A stretch of 64,000 bases of DNA from Pelagibacterium limicola (GTDB lineage Bacteria > Pseudomonadota > Alphaproteobacteria > Rhizobiales > Devosiaceae). The notes below the pieces were generated by a model. That model saw nothing but the letters and a program-made list of their open reading frames with translations, was not told the DNA's origin and did no database searches. Each line of letters opens with the position of its first letter. Position 1 is the stretch's first letter. Positions 17,878 to 26,822 of this stretch are shown piece after piece. The translations under genes were made by a program, and so were the position numbers. Where the stretch lies: contig NZ_JADQDB010000002.1 of assembly GCF_015694405.1 (NCBI RefSeq), positions 539,963-603,962 on the forward strand, in the 5' to 3' direction.

Positions 17878-18729
17878 CTATCTGAAAAGGAGTACCGGCA
17901 CCATGCAGGACCGCAGCATCTCGGTGGTCGTGGAGCCAATCAGCAGGTTTCGGATACGAGAATGACCATAAGCACCCATGACAAGGAGGTCAAAACCTTC
18001 ACGTTCCACCGCCGATGCTATAACAACCTCGGGCTGACCGTTCCTGATCTCGGAAACCGCGCTCACTCCCGCCTGCTCCAGTTTGCCGCGCGCATAATCG
18101 AGCTTGCGCGCAGTATCGTCGCCTTCGCCGCCCACCGTCAAAAGCGTGATGTCTAGCCCTCGAAACAGAGGACTCACCGCAATGTGGTCGACAGCCTTGA
18201 TGTTGCTAACGCCACCATCGAATGCAACTAACACCTTGCCGATCGGCCTGAACGCTCGCGATGCCACAAAAACCGGTTTTTGCGACGCGCGAACGACGCG
18301 TTCGAGATTGGAGCCCAAATGCAGTTTTGCGAAATCGGCGGCTTCTCCCCGTTTGCCGATAACCATCATCGCAGCGCCGGCTTCCAATTCGCCGACTGTC
18401 TCGAGGATGTCGCCGGATACAAGCCGGGTTGTCACTTGGCTGACGCCGGCCTTCAAAACGATACTTTGCGCATCCTCCAGGATTACCCTGCCCCGCTCGC
18501 GGGCCAGTTTGGCGCGTTGGGCGTCGAGTTCGCTGAGCTGTTCGAGCAGGGCCGAACGGGTGCCGAGGGCGATCGCTCCGCTCAGATCGGACGGCGGGGT
18601 CTCGCGCCTTCCAAGCACATGCAGAATCTGCACGGACGAGCCCATACGCTTGGCAAGCCAGGCGGCGTGCTCGCAAACGCTTTTCGAGTAAATCGAACCA
18701 TCTACAAATGCGACGAGGGGGTTGGACAT
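17878..18729 (-). CDS. Universal stress protein, two tandem Usp domains
   Basis: 283 residues. N-terminal Usp about 1-150, beginning PLVAFVDGSIYSK and containing VIGKRGE; C-terminal Usp about 155-283, beginning KVLVAFDGG and ending with VMGAYGHSRIRNLLIGSTT, which is the ATP-binding G-2x-G-9x-G-(S/T) signature. Cytoplasmic stress-response protein of unspecified partner. It starts 11 bases after the SulP transporter gene on the same strand, so the two very likely form an operon. Confidence 0.92.
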   Translation of the reverse strand: MSNPLVAFVDGSIYSKSVCEHAAWLAKRMGSSVQILHVLGRRETPPSDLSGAIALGTRSALLEQLSELDAQRAKLARERGRVILEDAQSIVLKAGVSQVTTRLVSGDILETVGELEAGAAMMVIGKRGEAADFAKLHLGSNLERVVRASQKPVFVASRAFRPIGKVLVAFDGGVSNIKAVDHIAVSPLFRGLDITLLTVGGEGDDTARKLDYARGKLEQAGVSAVSEIRNGQPEVVIASAVEREGFDLLVMGAYGHSRIRNLLIGSTTTEMLRSCMVPVLLFR

Positions 18730-18740
18730 ATCGCCTGCTC

Positions 18741-20225
18741 CTAATGGGCCATCAGCTTGTCGAGTGCGCCGGGCTTGTCGTGTACGGCAAGCCGGTCGAC
18801 AATCGTCTCGCTCGCTTCATTGAGGCCGACAATTTCAACCTCCGCACCGTCACGGCGGAATTTGAGCACGGCCATATCCAAAGCTGCAACGCTGGAAATA
18901 TCCCAGATATGAGCGCGGGAAACATCGATGGTGACCTTTTCGAGCACTTCCTTGAAATCGAATGCGGCCATGAAGTCTTCGGTGGATGCAAAGAAGAGCT
19001 GGCCTTCAACGACATAGGTGCGATGCCGCCCATCGTCGGAAACCATCGACGTAACGCGGAACAGCTGGGCGATCTTCCACGCAAAGAAGATGCCCGAGAG
19101 CAGCACGCCAGCCAGAACGCCGATGGCAAGGTTGTGGGTGTAGATCACCGCCACAACGGTGACGATCATCACGACCGAGGAGGATCGCGGATGGTCGCGC
19201 AGATTCTTGATCGATGACCATGAGAAGGTGCCAATCGATACCATGATCATGATGGCGACCAGCGCTGCCATAGGAATCTGCGCAACGAGATCGCCCAGCA
19301 CCACGATCATGAATAGCAGCAGTACGCCAGCGGTAAAGCTCGATAGCCGGCCGCGGCCGCCGGATTTCACGTTGATGATCGACTGACCGATCATCGCGCA
19401 ACCGGCCATGCCGCCGATGAACCCGGTTGCCGTGTTGGCGATCCCTTGGCCAATACATTCCTGGTTTTTGGCAGATGGCGTATCGGTGAGATCATCGACA
19501 ATCTGCGCTGTCATCAGGGATTCGAGCAGCCCGACCACCGCAACGGCCGCCGAATAGGGGAAGATGATCATCAACGTTTCGAAGTTGGGCGGGATGTCGG
19601 GAATGAGGAATACGGGGAGCGTCGAGGGCAACTCGCCCATGTCTCCCACTGTACGCACATCGAGACCGAAGGCGGTTGCAACGCTGGTCAGGACCAAGAT
19701 GCAGACCAGCGGCGACGGTATTGCCTTGGTCAGGCGAGGGAAAAGATAAATGATCGCAAGGCCGGCTGCGACCATGACGTAGGTGAGGTGGGGCACACCG
19801 ATCAGTTCCGGAACTTGCGCGAGAAAGATCAGGATCGCCAAGGCGTTGACGAACCCTGTCATTACCGAACGCGATACGAAGCGCATGAGATTGCCCAGCT
19901 TCAGCAGCCCTGCCCCAATCTGTAGCAGCCCCGCAAGTACCGTTGCCGCAAGGAGGTATTCGAGCCCGTGATCGCGGACCAGTGTGACCATCAGAACCGC
20001 CGTAGCGGCTGTGGCTGCCGAGATCATGCCTGGCCGCCCGCCCGTGATCGCCGTGATGACAGCAATCGAGAACGAAGCATAAAGGCCGACTTTGGGATCG
20101 ACACCGGCGATAATCGAAAAGGCGATGGCTTCGGGAATAAGCGCGAGCGCGACAACCAGACCGGCGAGCATGTCGCCGCGAATGTTGCCAAACCACTGCG
20201 CGCGGTAGGCGTTCAGATAAAACAT
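18741..20225 (-). CDS. SulP-family anion transporter with STAS domain
   Basis: 494 residues from the ATG at 20225; an in-frame GTG 45 bases upstream has no ribosome site. About 12 hydrophobic spans from [19 protein letters not shown] onward match the SulP core, with [17 protein letters not shown] helix ends. The cytoplasmic C-terminus (about 400-494) is a STAS domain with [18 protein letters not shown]. Family members carry sulfate, bicarbonate or other anions; the substrate is not determined. The downstream Usp gene suggests stress-linked regulation. Confidence 0.92.
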   Translation of the reverse strand: MFYLNAYRAQWFGNIRGDMLAGLVVALALIPEAIAFSIIAGVDPKVGLYASFSIAVITAITGGRPGMISAATAATAVLMVTLVRDHGLEYLLAATVLAGLLQIGAGLLKLGNLMRFVSRSVMTGFVNALAILIFLAQVPELIGVPHLTYVMVAAGLAIIYLFPRLTKAIPSPLVCILVLTSVATAFGLDVRTVGDMGELPSTLPVFLIPDIPPNFETLMIIFPYSAAVAVVGLLESLMTAQIVDDLTDTPSAKNQECIGQGIANTATGFIGGMAGCAMIGQSIINVKSGGRGRLSSFTAGVLLLFMIVVLGDLVAQIPMAALVAIMIMVSIGTFSWSSIKNLRDHPRSSSVVMIVTVVAVIYTHNLAIGVLAGVLLSGIFFAWKIAQLFRVTSMVSDDGRHRTYVVEGQLFFASTEDFMAAFDFKEVLEKVTIDVSRAHIWDISSVAALDMAVLKFRRDGAEVEIVGLNEASETIVDRLAVHDKPGALDKLMAH

Positions 20226-20436
20226 TGAATATCCGGAATGTGAGAAACCAAACCAGCGGGCAAGACGCACCGCGACGGGCAGGAGAAGGCTGTCGGTTTA
20301 GTTATCCGGCGGATCGGCGGCCGGAAGAGACACCCGGGTTTTCACCGAGTCCAACGTTCGTGGGGACCTTTTTGCCGTATTTGCCCACGAGCGCAAGGAA
20401 TAGCTGCCATGCGCTCAATGCATGGCTGGTTTGCTG

Positions 20437-20763
20437 CTACACCAGAGCTCGTATCACCGTGACGTAACTGCCGAGGATAATCAGCCCGGTAACGAAGCTC
20501 CAGGCGAACGCGATGAAGGCGGCAAGTAACACGTTCAGGACGGAGATCTGCCCCGCCTCCCCGCTCTGCCAGCCCAGCCGCAGCATGATATAGGGGCCGC
20601 AGAAGAAGGTGGTGACAAGATTGAATAGCCCCCGCGCCGGAGACGCTCCATAGATGCGGATACCGGCGGTCTCGCGGAAAAGCCCCTGGTAAAGATGCGT
20701 CAGCATTCCCGCCGTGCACAAGCCGACACCGATGATGAACAGCGCAAGAACGAGCTGGGACAC
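20437..20763 (-). CDS. Small polytopic membrane protein of unknown function (DUF6949-like)
   Basis: 108 residues from the GTG at 20763, preceded by AAAGGTG; an upstream TTG at 20781 lacks a ribosome site. Three hydrophobic segments are visible: LVLALFIIGVGLCTAGML, LFNLVTTFFCGPYIML, and the C-terminal LLAAFIAFAWSFVTGLIIL. The topology and length resemble small Rhizobiales membrane proteins of the DUF6949 type, but this is recalled, not searched. A CtrA-type site lies 40 bases upstream. The frame stays open for 44 codons beyond its TAG stop (see findings). Confidence 0.65.
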   Translation of the reverse strand: MSQLVLALFIIGVGLCTAGMLTHLYQGLFRETAGIRIYGASPARGLFNLVTTFFCGPYIMLRLGWQSGEAGQISVLNVLLAAFIAFAWSFVTGLIILGSYVTVIRALV

Positions 20764-20802
20764 GAAGCACCTTTGAGCCAAACCGCATGACAGGCGGCAA
20801 GA

Positions 20803-20817
20803 TTAACACTTTGTTAA
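20803..20817. promoter_or_regulatory. Candidate CtrA binding site (TTAA-N7-TTAA)
   Basis: TTAA at 20803-20806 and 20814-20817 are separated by seven bases (CACTTTG). It lies in the 133-base region between two divergent genes for unknown membrane proteins, 40 bases from one start and 80 from the other. Confidence 0.5.
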
Positions 20818-20896
20818 GCATAACCGGCGCCAAACTGCTTGTCATGCCTGCAGCAGCGGCATGGTTAATTGCGGTTTCAGCTTGGGGAAAACGCGG

Positions 20897-21568
20897 GTGT
20901 CTAAAGCAAATCCGGCACGGCAAGTGGAGACGGAGAACGTCTTTTACACCCTGGCCGTGCTTACCCTGATCGTCGCAATGCTTGGTTTGGGTGGCGCATA
21001 TGCGGTGGGCGCCTGGCTGGATGCGGCGCGCGAGGAGCCGGCAAACCCTGCTCTCACCGCGACGCACCTCGTCACCATAGGCGCGCAACACTATGTGGTG
21101 CCGGCTGCGCTGATGTCCGACCCCATCCAGCGGAGGGACGGATTTTCGGATCGCCTCGACATGGCGCTGGCCTTGCCGCTCGGGGCGGGCGGACGGCTGA
21201 CGATGGTCGACGTCACGATCATGCCGCGAGGGCGTATCCGCACAAGCGCCAACCTGCTCGACAGCGTCTATTTGCGCCAGTTCGCCAATGCACAGCTTCA
21301 AGGTCCGCCAGGGCTTGTGGGCAAACCACTCGCGGGTGATGCGGGAACGGTGGGTGAGACGGTTTGGTACGACCCCCTAAGCCCCACCCCGTTCGTCGCC
21401 AAATGTGCGGTGCCGGTCGCTATGGGCGGCGAGCAGAAAACCTGCATCCGCACCGTACAACTCTCGGACCGCAACACCGCCGTGTTCGCCTTCGAGCCAT
21501 CGGTGCTCGACAATTGGCGCCGGTTCGACGAAACGGTGGAGAGTTGGCTGGCAGGGCTGCGCAAGTAG
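20897..21568 (+). CDS. Single-span membrane-anchored protein of unknown function
   Basis: 223 residues if started at the GTG at 20897, which has GGGGAAAA upstream; a GTG/ATG further upstream gives 235. One N-terminal membrane helix (about 16-38, TLAVLTLIVAMLGLGGAYAVGAW) is followed by a periplasmic domain of about 180 residues. The domain contains two cysteines (AKCAVPV and KTCIRTV near 165-180) that could form a disulfide. No named family recognised. Its divergent neighbour is also a membrane protein, with a CtrA-type site between them. Confidence 0.65.
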   Translation: MSKANPARQVETENVFYTLAVLTLIVAMLGLGGAYAVGAWLDAAREEPANPALTATHLVTIGAQHYVVPAALMSDPIQRRDGFSDRLDMALALPLGAGGRLTMVDVTIMPRGRIRTSANLLDSVYLRQFANAQLQGPPGLVGKPLAGDAGTVGETVWYDPLSPTPFVAKCAVPVAMGGEQKTCIRTVQLSDRNTAVFAFEPSVLDNWRRFDETVESWLAGLRK

Positions 21569-21673
21569 CCGTCATCTACGGTGGAGGCGAAGGCGGGAAC
21601 CCGGCCACTCAATATATGACGAAATGCCGGGACCCAGAGAACGGAAGAGAGGCGACTGCCCTGGTGGAGGTGC

Positions 21674-21892
21674 CTAGTTCACGTCCTCGAGATCGATGTC
21701 GAGGATCGAAATCTGCACCATGTATGATTTCTCGCCTTCGTCCTCGTCGACATAGATCAGCCCGAGAAATTCCTCGCCCAAGTACAACTCCACCGAGTCG
21801 TCCTGCTTGGGCCGGGGGCGGACATCGATATTGCGGTTGGCGAACGTTTTCTGCAGATACTTCTGCAGCTTGATAATTTCGTCGTGCTTCAC
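21674..21892 (-). CDS. DUF3126 family protein
   Basis: 72 residues from a GTG at 21892, which has GGAGAGA five bases upstream; there is no ATG in the conserved region. The whole sequence matches the small alphaproteobacterial DUF3126 pattern: an N-terminal helix (IIKLQKYLQKTF), then VRPRPKQDDSVELYLGEEFLG and the acidic end ILDIDLEDV. Function unknown. It lies just upstream of cysE on the same strand (104 bases), a neighbourhood I associate with Rhizobiales. Confidence 0.85.
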   Translation of the reverse strand: MKHDEIIKLQKYLQKTFANRNIDVRPRPKQDDSVELYLGEEFLGLIYVDEDEGEKSYMVQISILDIDLEDVN

Positions 21893-21996
21893 GAACTCTC
21901 TCCAATGGGTGTTAGCCGATGCATACCGGCCCTGTACGGCCTCTGCAATGCCACAAGGCGATTTCCCCATGAGAGGTTGCGAGAGGTTTTGGCCTA

Positions 21997-22818
21997 TCAG
22001 TCGCGCGGCACCATGACGATCTGGTCCATCACAGTCGATGGCTGGTTGCAGCCCGCTTCGCCGACGACCTTGGCGGGGACGCCCGCAACCGTTGTGCGCG
22101 GCGGCACCTCCTTAAGCACGACGGACCCGGCGGCGACGCGCGAGCAGTCGCCCACCCTGATATTGCCGAGGATCTTCGCACCTGCCCCGATCAGCACGCC
22201 ATTGCCGATCTTGGGATGGCGATCTTCATGGGATTTCCCGGTGCCGCCCAGCGTTACGTCCTGCATGATGGAACAGTGATCGCCAACCACGGCCGTCTCG
22301 CCAACGACAAACCCCGTCGCGTGATCGAGCATGATACCCTTGCCGATCCGGGCCGCGGGATTGATATCAACCTGGAAGACGATGCTCGCGCGGCTCTGCA
22401 GATAGAGGGCGAAGTCCTTGCGCCCGTCGTTAAGCAACGCATGAGCGAACCGATGCGTCTGGATCGCCTGATAACCCTTGAAATAAAGGAAAGGAACCAC
22501 TGCCCGATCACACGCGGGATCGCGCTCGAGCGTTGCGGCAAGGTCGGCCCGTGCCGCTTCACCAATTTCCGGATGATCGGCCAGGACATCTTCGAAGGAC
22601 TGCCGTATGAGATCGGCAGGTACGTCCGCATGGTCCAGCCGCGCCGCCAGCCTGTGAGCGAGCGCAGATTCGAACGAGTCGTGGTTGAGCACAACGGACA
22701 CAGCCAACTGCGTGAGCGAGGGCTCCGCGGTGCATATTTCCCGCGCCTCGGCAACGATTGTCGCCCATACGGGGTCGACCGAACTGAGCTTGCCGGACTT
22801 TATGACGGGACTGGTCAT
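21997..22818 (-). CDS. cysE: Serine O-acetyltransferase
   Basis: 273 residues from the ATG at 22818 (GGAG upstream). It transfers acetyl from acetyl-CoA to serine, the first step of cysteine synthesis. The N-terminal helical domain contains AHRLAARL and DRAVVPFLYFKGYQAIQ. The left-handed beta-helix with hexapeptide repeats starts near ARIGKGIMLDHATGFVVGE (catalytic Asp-His), followed by IMQDVTLGGTGK and KILGNIRVGD. The open frame extends 340 bases further upstream but that part has no similarity. Confidence 0.95.
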   Translation of the reverse strand: MTSPVIKSGKLSSVDPVWATIVAEAREICTAEPSLTQLAVSVVLNHDSFESALAHRLAARLDHADVPADLIRQSFEDVLADHPEIGEAARADLAATLERDPACDRAVVPFLYFKGYQAIQTHRFAHALLNDGRKDFALYLQSRASIVFQVDINPAARIGKGIMLDHATGFVVGETAVVGDHCSIMQDVTLGGTGKSHEDRHPKIGNGVLIGAGAKILGNIRVGDCSRVAAGSVVLKEVPPRTTVAGVPAKVVGEAGCNQPSTVMDQIVMVPRD

Positions 22819-23023
22819 GGTGCACTCCAAGTTGGCACATGCCTCGATATAGAGCAGGCATTCTATCAAACAAAGGGTTTCAAGGAAAATTGGTTCACGG
22901 ATTCCCTTGCTGGTGAAACGGCGGAGAAAAGGCCGGTGTCCGTCGATCCGCTCTCCAGCTGGGTGATTTGTGACGTCCCGCTTCTCCGGGCTATCACAGG
23001 AGCCGGCACTATCATCCTGGCGC

Positions 23024-23782
23024 TCAGGTCGGGTAAACGCGCGCCAGGAATTCGAGAGCGCCTTTCTTGAATTGCGGATCGCCGGTCGCGCGCATGTGGT
23101 CGCGGCGCTCGATAACCAGCGATTCGCCATTTGGCAGCATATCCGCGAGAGTCTGCGCATCGCCGCCTACCGTATCCTCGCTGCCTACAGCAACGAGGAC
23201 CGGCGCAACGATACCCCGCAGGTCCTCTACCGGCACGGGCGTGCGCGAGCCGGCCATGCATGCAGCGAGCGCCTTGCGATCGCTCTTGGTGTGATCGGCG
23301 AAGATGCGAAATTGGCGGCCCGTGGGGTGTGTCACTTCGGATAGCGATGGGGCATCGAGCGCAGCGATGATTTCGTCACTGTCGAGCGTCGGCGTCGGCA
23401 TATTCGCGCCCAGCCCGCCGAAGATCGCACAAGCAACCTTTTCCGGGCTCTGGATGCAGACGAAGGCCGAAATCCGCGCGCCCATCGAATAACCGATCAA
23501 TGCCACCTTCCCATAGCCAAGGTGATCCACGAGGTTGACGACATCACTTGCCATTTCACGCGCATCATATCGGCCAGAATCGTACACCTTCTCAGAATTG
23601 CCGTGGCCGCGATTGTCCAGCGTGACTACGCGATACCCGGCGCCGGTCAGGGTTTCCGCCCATCCTGTAGATACCCAGTTGACGATGCCGTTAGAACCGA
23701 AGCCGTGGACCGCGACAATCGGCGGTCCCTCGCCATATATTTCGTAGGCGAGCGTGAAACCTTCGGACTCAAATACCGGCAT
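23024..23782 (-). CDS. Alpha/beta-fold hydrolase
   Basis: 252 residues. Catalytic parts are clear: oxyanion HGFGSNG near 26-32, the nucleophile elbow GYSMGAR with Ser near 98, an acid in VGSEDTVGG near 204, and a C-terminal histidine in ERRDHMRATG near 231. It has the usual small cap region. It resembles esterase or haloalkane-type hydrolases without indicating a substrate. AAAGGAA precedes the ATG. It diverges from the zinc-ribbon gene at 23923. Confidence 0.88.
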   Translation of the reverse strand: MPVFESEGFTLAYEIYGEGPPIVAVHGFGSNGIVNWVSTGWAETLTGAGYRVVTLDNRGHGNSEKVYDSGRYDAREMASDVVNLVDHLGYGKVALIGYSMGARISAFVCIQSPEKVACAIFGGLGANMPTPTLDSDEIIAALDAPSLSEVTHPTGRQFRIFADHTKSDRKALAACMAGSRTPVPVEDLRGIVAPVLVAVGSEDTVGGDAQTLADMLPNGESLVIERRDHMRATGDPQFKKGALEFLARVYPT

Positions 23783-23922
23783 AAGTGATTCCTTTGACTC
23801 TGCTTTCGGCCTGTCTTAACAGCGCGCTTTATCGAGACCAACCGCGCCAATCTGCCCACTGGCATTTGCGGCCTCCAGCCGTTATGGTCCGGCCAACTTT
23901 GGCGCACCGGATAGACGCGATC

Positions 23923-24168
23923 ATGGCACAACACAGCACCCCGCACTTCCACAATACCGAAGGACTGGCACGCATCGTGATCGGTGCCAAGGAATTCCAG
24001 TGCGTGGGCGCCAAGCCGCCATTCGATCATCCCCACGTCTTCCTTGACATGGGCGCGGACAACGAAATCGTCTGCCCGTATTGTTCGACCCTTTACGTCT
24101 ACGATCCCAGCCTGCCCGCCGGTTCCGCCGACCCGGCGAGCGCTGTTTTCCACCTCGAAAACGCTTGA
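23923..24168 (+). CDS. Zinc-finger (zf-CHCC / NDUFS6-type) protein
   Basis: 81 residues. Ligands of the zf-CHCC module found in NDUFS6-like proteins are visible: Cys in EFQCVG, His in HPHVFLDMG, and the pair in VCPYCSTLYVYD. These small proteins resemble the accessory complex I subunit NDUFS6, but no complex I genes are near. It sits 15 bases upstream of the FAD monooxygenase gene and probably shares its transcript. Confidence 0.88.
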   Translation: MAQHSTPHFHNTEGLARIVIGAKEFQCVGAKPPFDHPHVFLDMGADNEIVCPYCSTLYVYDPSLPAGSADPASAVFHLENA

Positions 24169-24182
24169 AGCCGGAGCGCCGA

Positions 24183-25379
24183 ATGGGCGCACCTCGTACC
24201 ATCGTTATCATCGGCGCCGGGATTTCCGGTCTGACGCTTGCTCTCGCCCTGGCCAAGTTTGGCGCGCAGGTGTTGGTGATCGAGCGCAACGCTGAGACCT
24301 CCGAATTCGGCGCTGGCCTCCAGATCAGCGCCAATGCCCGCAAATGCCTTATCCGGCTGGGGCTGGATGAAGCGCTGGAGCAGGTCAGCTTCCGTCCCGA
24401 AGGCATCGACCTATATCCCCATAAGTCCGATGCGCCGCTGCAAACGCTGACACTCGGCGCCACGATTGCCGAACGGTTTGGCGCACCCTATGCGGTCATG
24501 CACCGCGCGGATGTGGTCGAGGTGCTTTTTGCTGCCGCCAAGCGCTTCGCCAATATTGAAATCGCCTTCGGCGTCGAGCACTTCACGATCGACGACGCGG
24601 ACGGAAGGATCGCAATCGCATTTGAGGAGCATGGTGGGCGGCAGCGGACCGTTGCGCCGTTCGCGCTCGTGGGTGCCGATGGCGTACGCTCGGTGGTTCG
24701 CACCCGATGGATGGAAGGAGCCGATCCCGTTTATTCGGGCAAGGTCGCTTGGCGTACACTGGTTGTCCCCGATAAGCTCGCCGACATCGTCAAATCTGAT
24801 CGCGTGAGCGTCATGTTCGGCCCGCGCCATCATCTCGTTGTCTACCCCTTGCCGTATCGGAATGCAGTCAATCTGGCGCTGTTTGTGCAGGAGCCAGAAA
24901 GCCGGCTTGCGACGCTCGAAAAGGGCACACCAACGCTACGGAACGTCAACGACCAGCGGCTGGCGGCAATTCTAACCGCGGCCCAAGGCACCTGGACGCC
25001 ATGGATACTGTCGGCGGTCGAGACGGAGAACTGGCACAAGGGTCCGATGGGTCTCATTGGAGACGCCGCCCACGCCATGCTGCCGTTCCAGGCGCAAGGA
25101 GCGGCAATGGGCATAGAGGACGCAACCGTTCTTGCGCCGTTGCTCGTTTCCGCGCCCAACGCGGAGCACGCTTTCAAGCGCTATGCAGCGCTCAGGCAGG
25201 AACGCGTAAGGCGTGTGCAGGCGGTCTCGCGTCGGAACGGCCACATATTCCATATGAGCGCGCCTTTTTCATTGGCGCGCGATCTGGTTATCAGGACCGA
25301 GGGGCCGGAAGGACACCTCAAACGCCTCGCCTGGCTCTACGGGTACGATCCGCTCTCTGCTGCCATAATAGAACCATAA
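24183..25379 (+). CDS. FAD-dependent aromatic-type monooxygenase
   Basis: 398 residues from the ATG at 24183. The Rossmann motif GAGISGLTLALAL is at residues about 11-23, the DG motif in VGADGVRSVVR near 160, and the second FAD motif GDAAHAMLPFQAQGAAMGIEDA near 285-305. This is the pattern of the salicylate / 3-hydroxybenzoate hydroxylase-like group A flavoproteins. The substrate is not determined. It follows the zinc-ribbon gene with 14 bases between and precedes an MFS transporter after 69 bases. Confidence 0.9.
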   Translation: MGAPRTIVIIGAGISGLTLALALAKFGAQVLVIERNAETSEFGAGLQISANARKCLIRLGLDEALEQVSFRPEGIDLYPHKSDAPLQTLTLGATIAERFGAPYAVMHRADVVEVLFAAAKRFANIEIAFGVEHFTIDDADGRIAIAFEEHGGRQRTVAPFALVGADGVRSVVRTRWMEGADPVYSGKVAWRTLVVPDKLADIVKSDRVSVMFGPRHHLVVYPLPYRNAVNLALFVQEPESRLATLEKGTPTLRNVNDQRLAAILTAAQGTWTPWILSAVETENWHKGPMGLIGDAAHAMLPFQAQGAAMGIEDATVLAPLLVSAPNAEHAFKRYAALRQERVRRVQAVSRRNGHIFHMSAPFSLARDLVIRTEGPEGHLKRLAWLYGYDPLSAAIIEP

Positions 25380-25448
25380 CGGCGGGGTTGCGTTTCCCCT
25401 CACGCCCATGCCAATTGAACTCAAGTTATCGACCGCAAAAAGGGCCAA

Positions 25449-26819
25449 ATGCGCGTAAATCCCCAGTCGCGGCTGCCTCTCGTCTTCATCCTCATAACGG
25501 TGTTTCTGGACATCGTGGGGCTCGGCATCATCCTGCCCGTGCTCCCCGGGCTTATCCTTGAGCTGACAGACGGGCACAACGTCGCCGATGCCGCCGTGAT
25601 CGGCGGGTATCTGGTCTTCGTCTATGCGTCCATGCAGTTTCTGTTTTCCCCCATTCTGGGCAATCTGTCGGATCGCTGGGGACGTCGGCCGGTTCTCCTG
25701 CTTTCGCTCGTGGGCCTCTCGCTCGACTATCTCCTGATGGCGTGGGCGCCCACGCTTATCTGGCTGTTCGTTGGCCGAATGCTCTCGGGTATCTGCGGGG
25801 CGGCAGTGGGCACGGCAACCGCCTATGTGGCCGACATAACGCCCAAGGAAAAGCGCTCGCAGCGCTTTGGCCTAATTGGCGCGGCCTTCGGCTTGGGGCT
25901 GATTGTGGGTCCCGTCATCGGCGGGGAATTGGGCGAGTTCGGTCCGCGCGCGCCCTTCTACCTCGCGGCGACCCTGGCGGCAGCAAATGTGGTGTTCGGT
26001 TTTTTCGTCCTGCCTGAAAGCCTCTCGAAATTCCGCCGCCGCCGCTTCGATCTCAAGCGCGCAAACCCCTTTGGCGCAATCCTGGCTTTTCGGCATACGC
26101 CCATCGTCCTGGTTCTGCTGGGCGCGCTGTTCCTGTTCGCACTCGCTGGGCAGACCTATCCCAATATGTGGAATTTCTACACCATCCGCCAGTTCGACTG
26201 GACACCCTCACAGGTCGGCCGGTCGCTCGGGGTCTTCGGCATTCTCTTCGCGCTTTCCCAAGCCGTGCTCGTTGGCCCGGCGATCCGCTATTTCGGCGTG
26301 GCCGGAACGATCCTCACCGGACTTGGGCTCGCCGTCTTCGCGTTTATTGGCGTCTCGTTGATCGATACGGTTCTGGGGCTCTGGTTCTTCCTGGTTGTGG
26401 GATCGTTCAGCGCCGTGGCCGCACCTTCGCTCACGGGGCTGCTGTCCAATAATGTGAAGGCGAACCAGCAGGGCGAACTGCAGGGGGCTGTAAATGCCAC
26501 CAATTCCCTGACCGCAATTATCGCACCGGTGGGAGCAACGCAGCTATTCCGGTTCTTTACCTCGGATGCTGCGCCGACCTATTTCCCCGGCGCACCATTC
26601 TTCACCGCAGGTCTCATGGTCGCCGGCAGCGCTTTGCTGTTCATCTTCGCCGCGCTACGTTTCAACATATGGCAGGCACCGACCCACAAGGCCGAAAAAC
26701 CCGTCGTGCCGCCGCCCCCGCCGAGCGGCCAGGCGGTCAACCGGCCAGATACCGAGCCGTTGCCGGGAGCGGAAGACGGAACCGAACCACCCGATGAGGT
26801 AAAAAGCGGTAATAGCTGA
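25449..26819 (+). CDS. MFS transporter, TCR/Tet-like family
   Basis: 456 residues with 12 predicted spans. Signature loops of the drug:H+ antiporter class are present: DRWGRRPVLL between helices 2 and 3, GRMLSGICGAAVGTATAYVAD in helix 4, and GPVIGGELGEFGPRAPF in helix 5. Helix 1 begins FLDIVGLGIILPVLP. This looks like the TetA/TCR-type branch, but that does not prove antibiotic export. The last 55 residues are a Pro-rich, probably disordered cytoplasmic tail. Its stop is three bases from the convergent gnd stop. Confidence 0.9.
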   Translation: MRVNPQSRLPLVFILITVFLDIVGLGIILPVLPGLILELTDGHNVADAAVIGGYLVFVYASMQFLFSPILGNLSDRWGRRPVLLLSLVGLSLDYLLMAWAPTLIWLFVGRMLSGICGAAVGTATAYVADITPKEKRSQRFGLIGAAFGLGLIVGPVIGGELGEFGPRAPFYLAATLAAANVVFGFFVLPESLSKFRRRRFDLKRANPFGAILAFRHTPIVLVLLGALFLFALAGQTYPNMWNFYTIRQFDWTPSQVGRSLGVFGILFALSQAVLVGPAIRYFGVAGTILTGLGLAVFAFIGVSLIDTVLGLWFFLVVGSFSAVAAPSLTGLLSNNVKANQQGELQGAVNATNSLTAIIAPVGATQLFRFFTSDAAPTYFPGAPFFTAGLMVAGSALLFIFAALRFNIWQAPTHKAEKPVVPPPPPSGQAVNRPDTEPLPGAEDGTEPPDEVKSGNS

Positions 26820-26822
26820 CAG

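Noticed and set aside
22819..23023. Spacer between cysE and the hydrolase gene, with long frames on both strands
   Set aside because: Frames are extensions of neighbouring genes without similarity; no ribosome site or motif.
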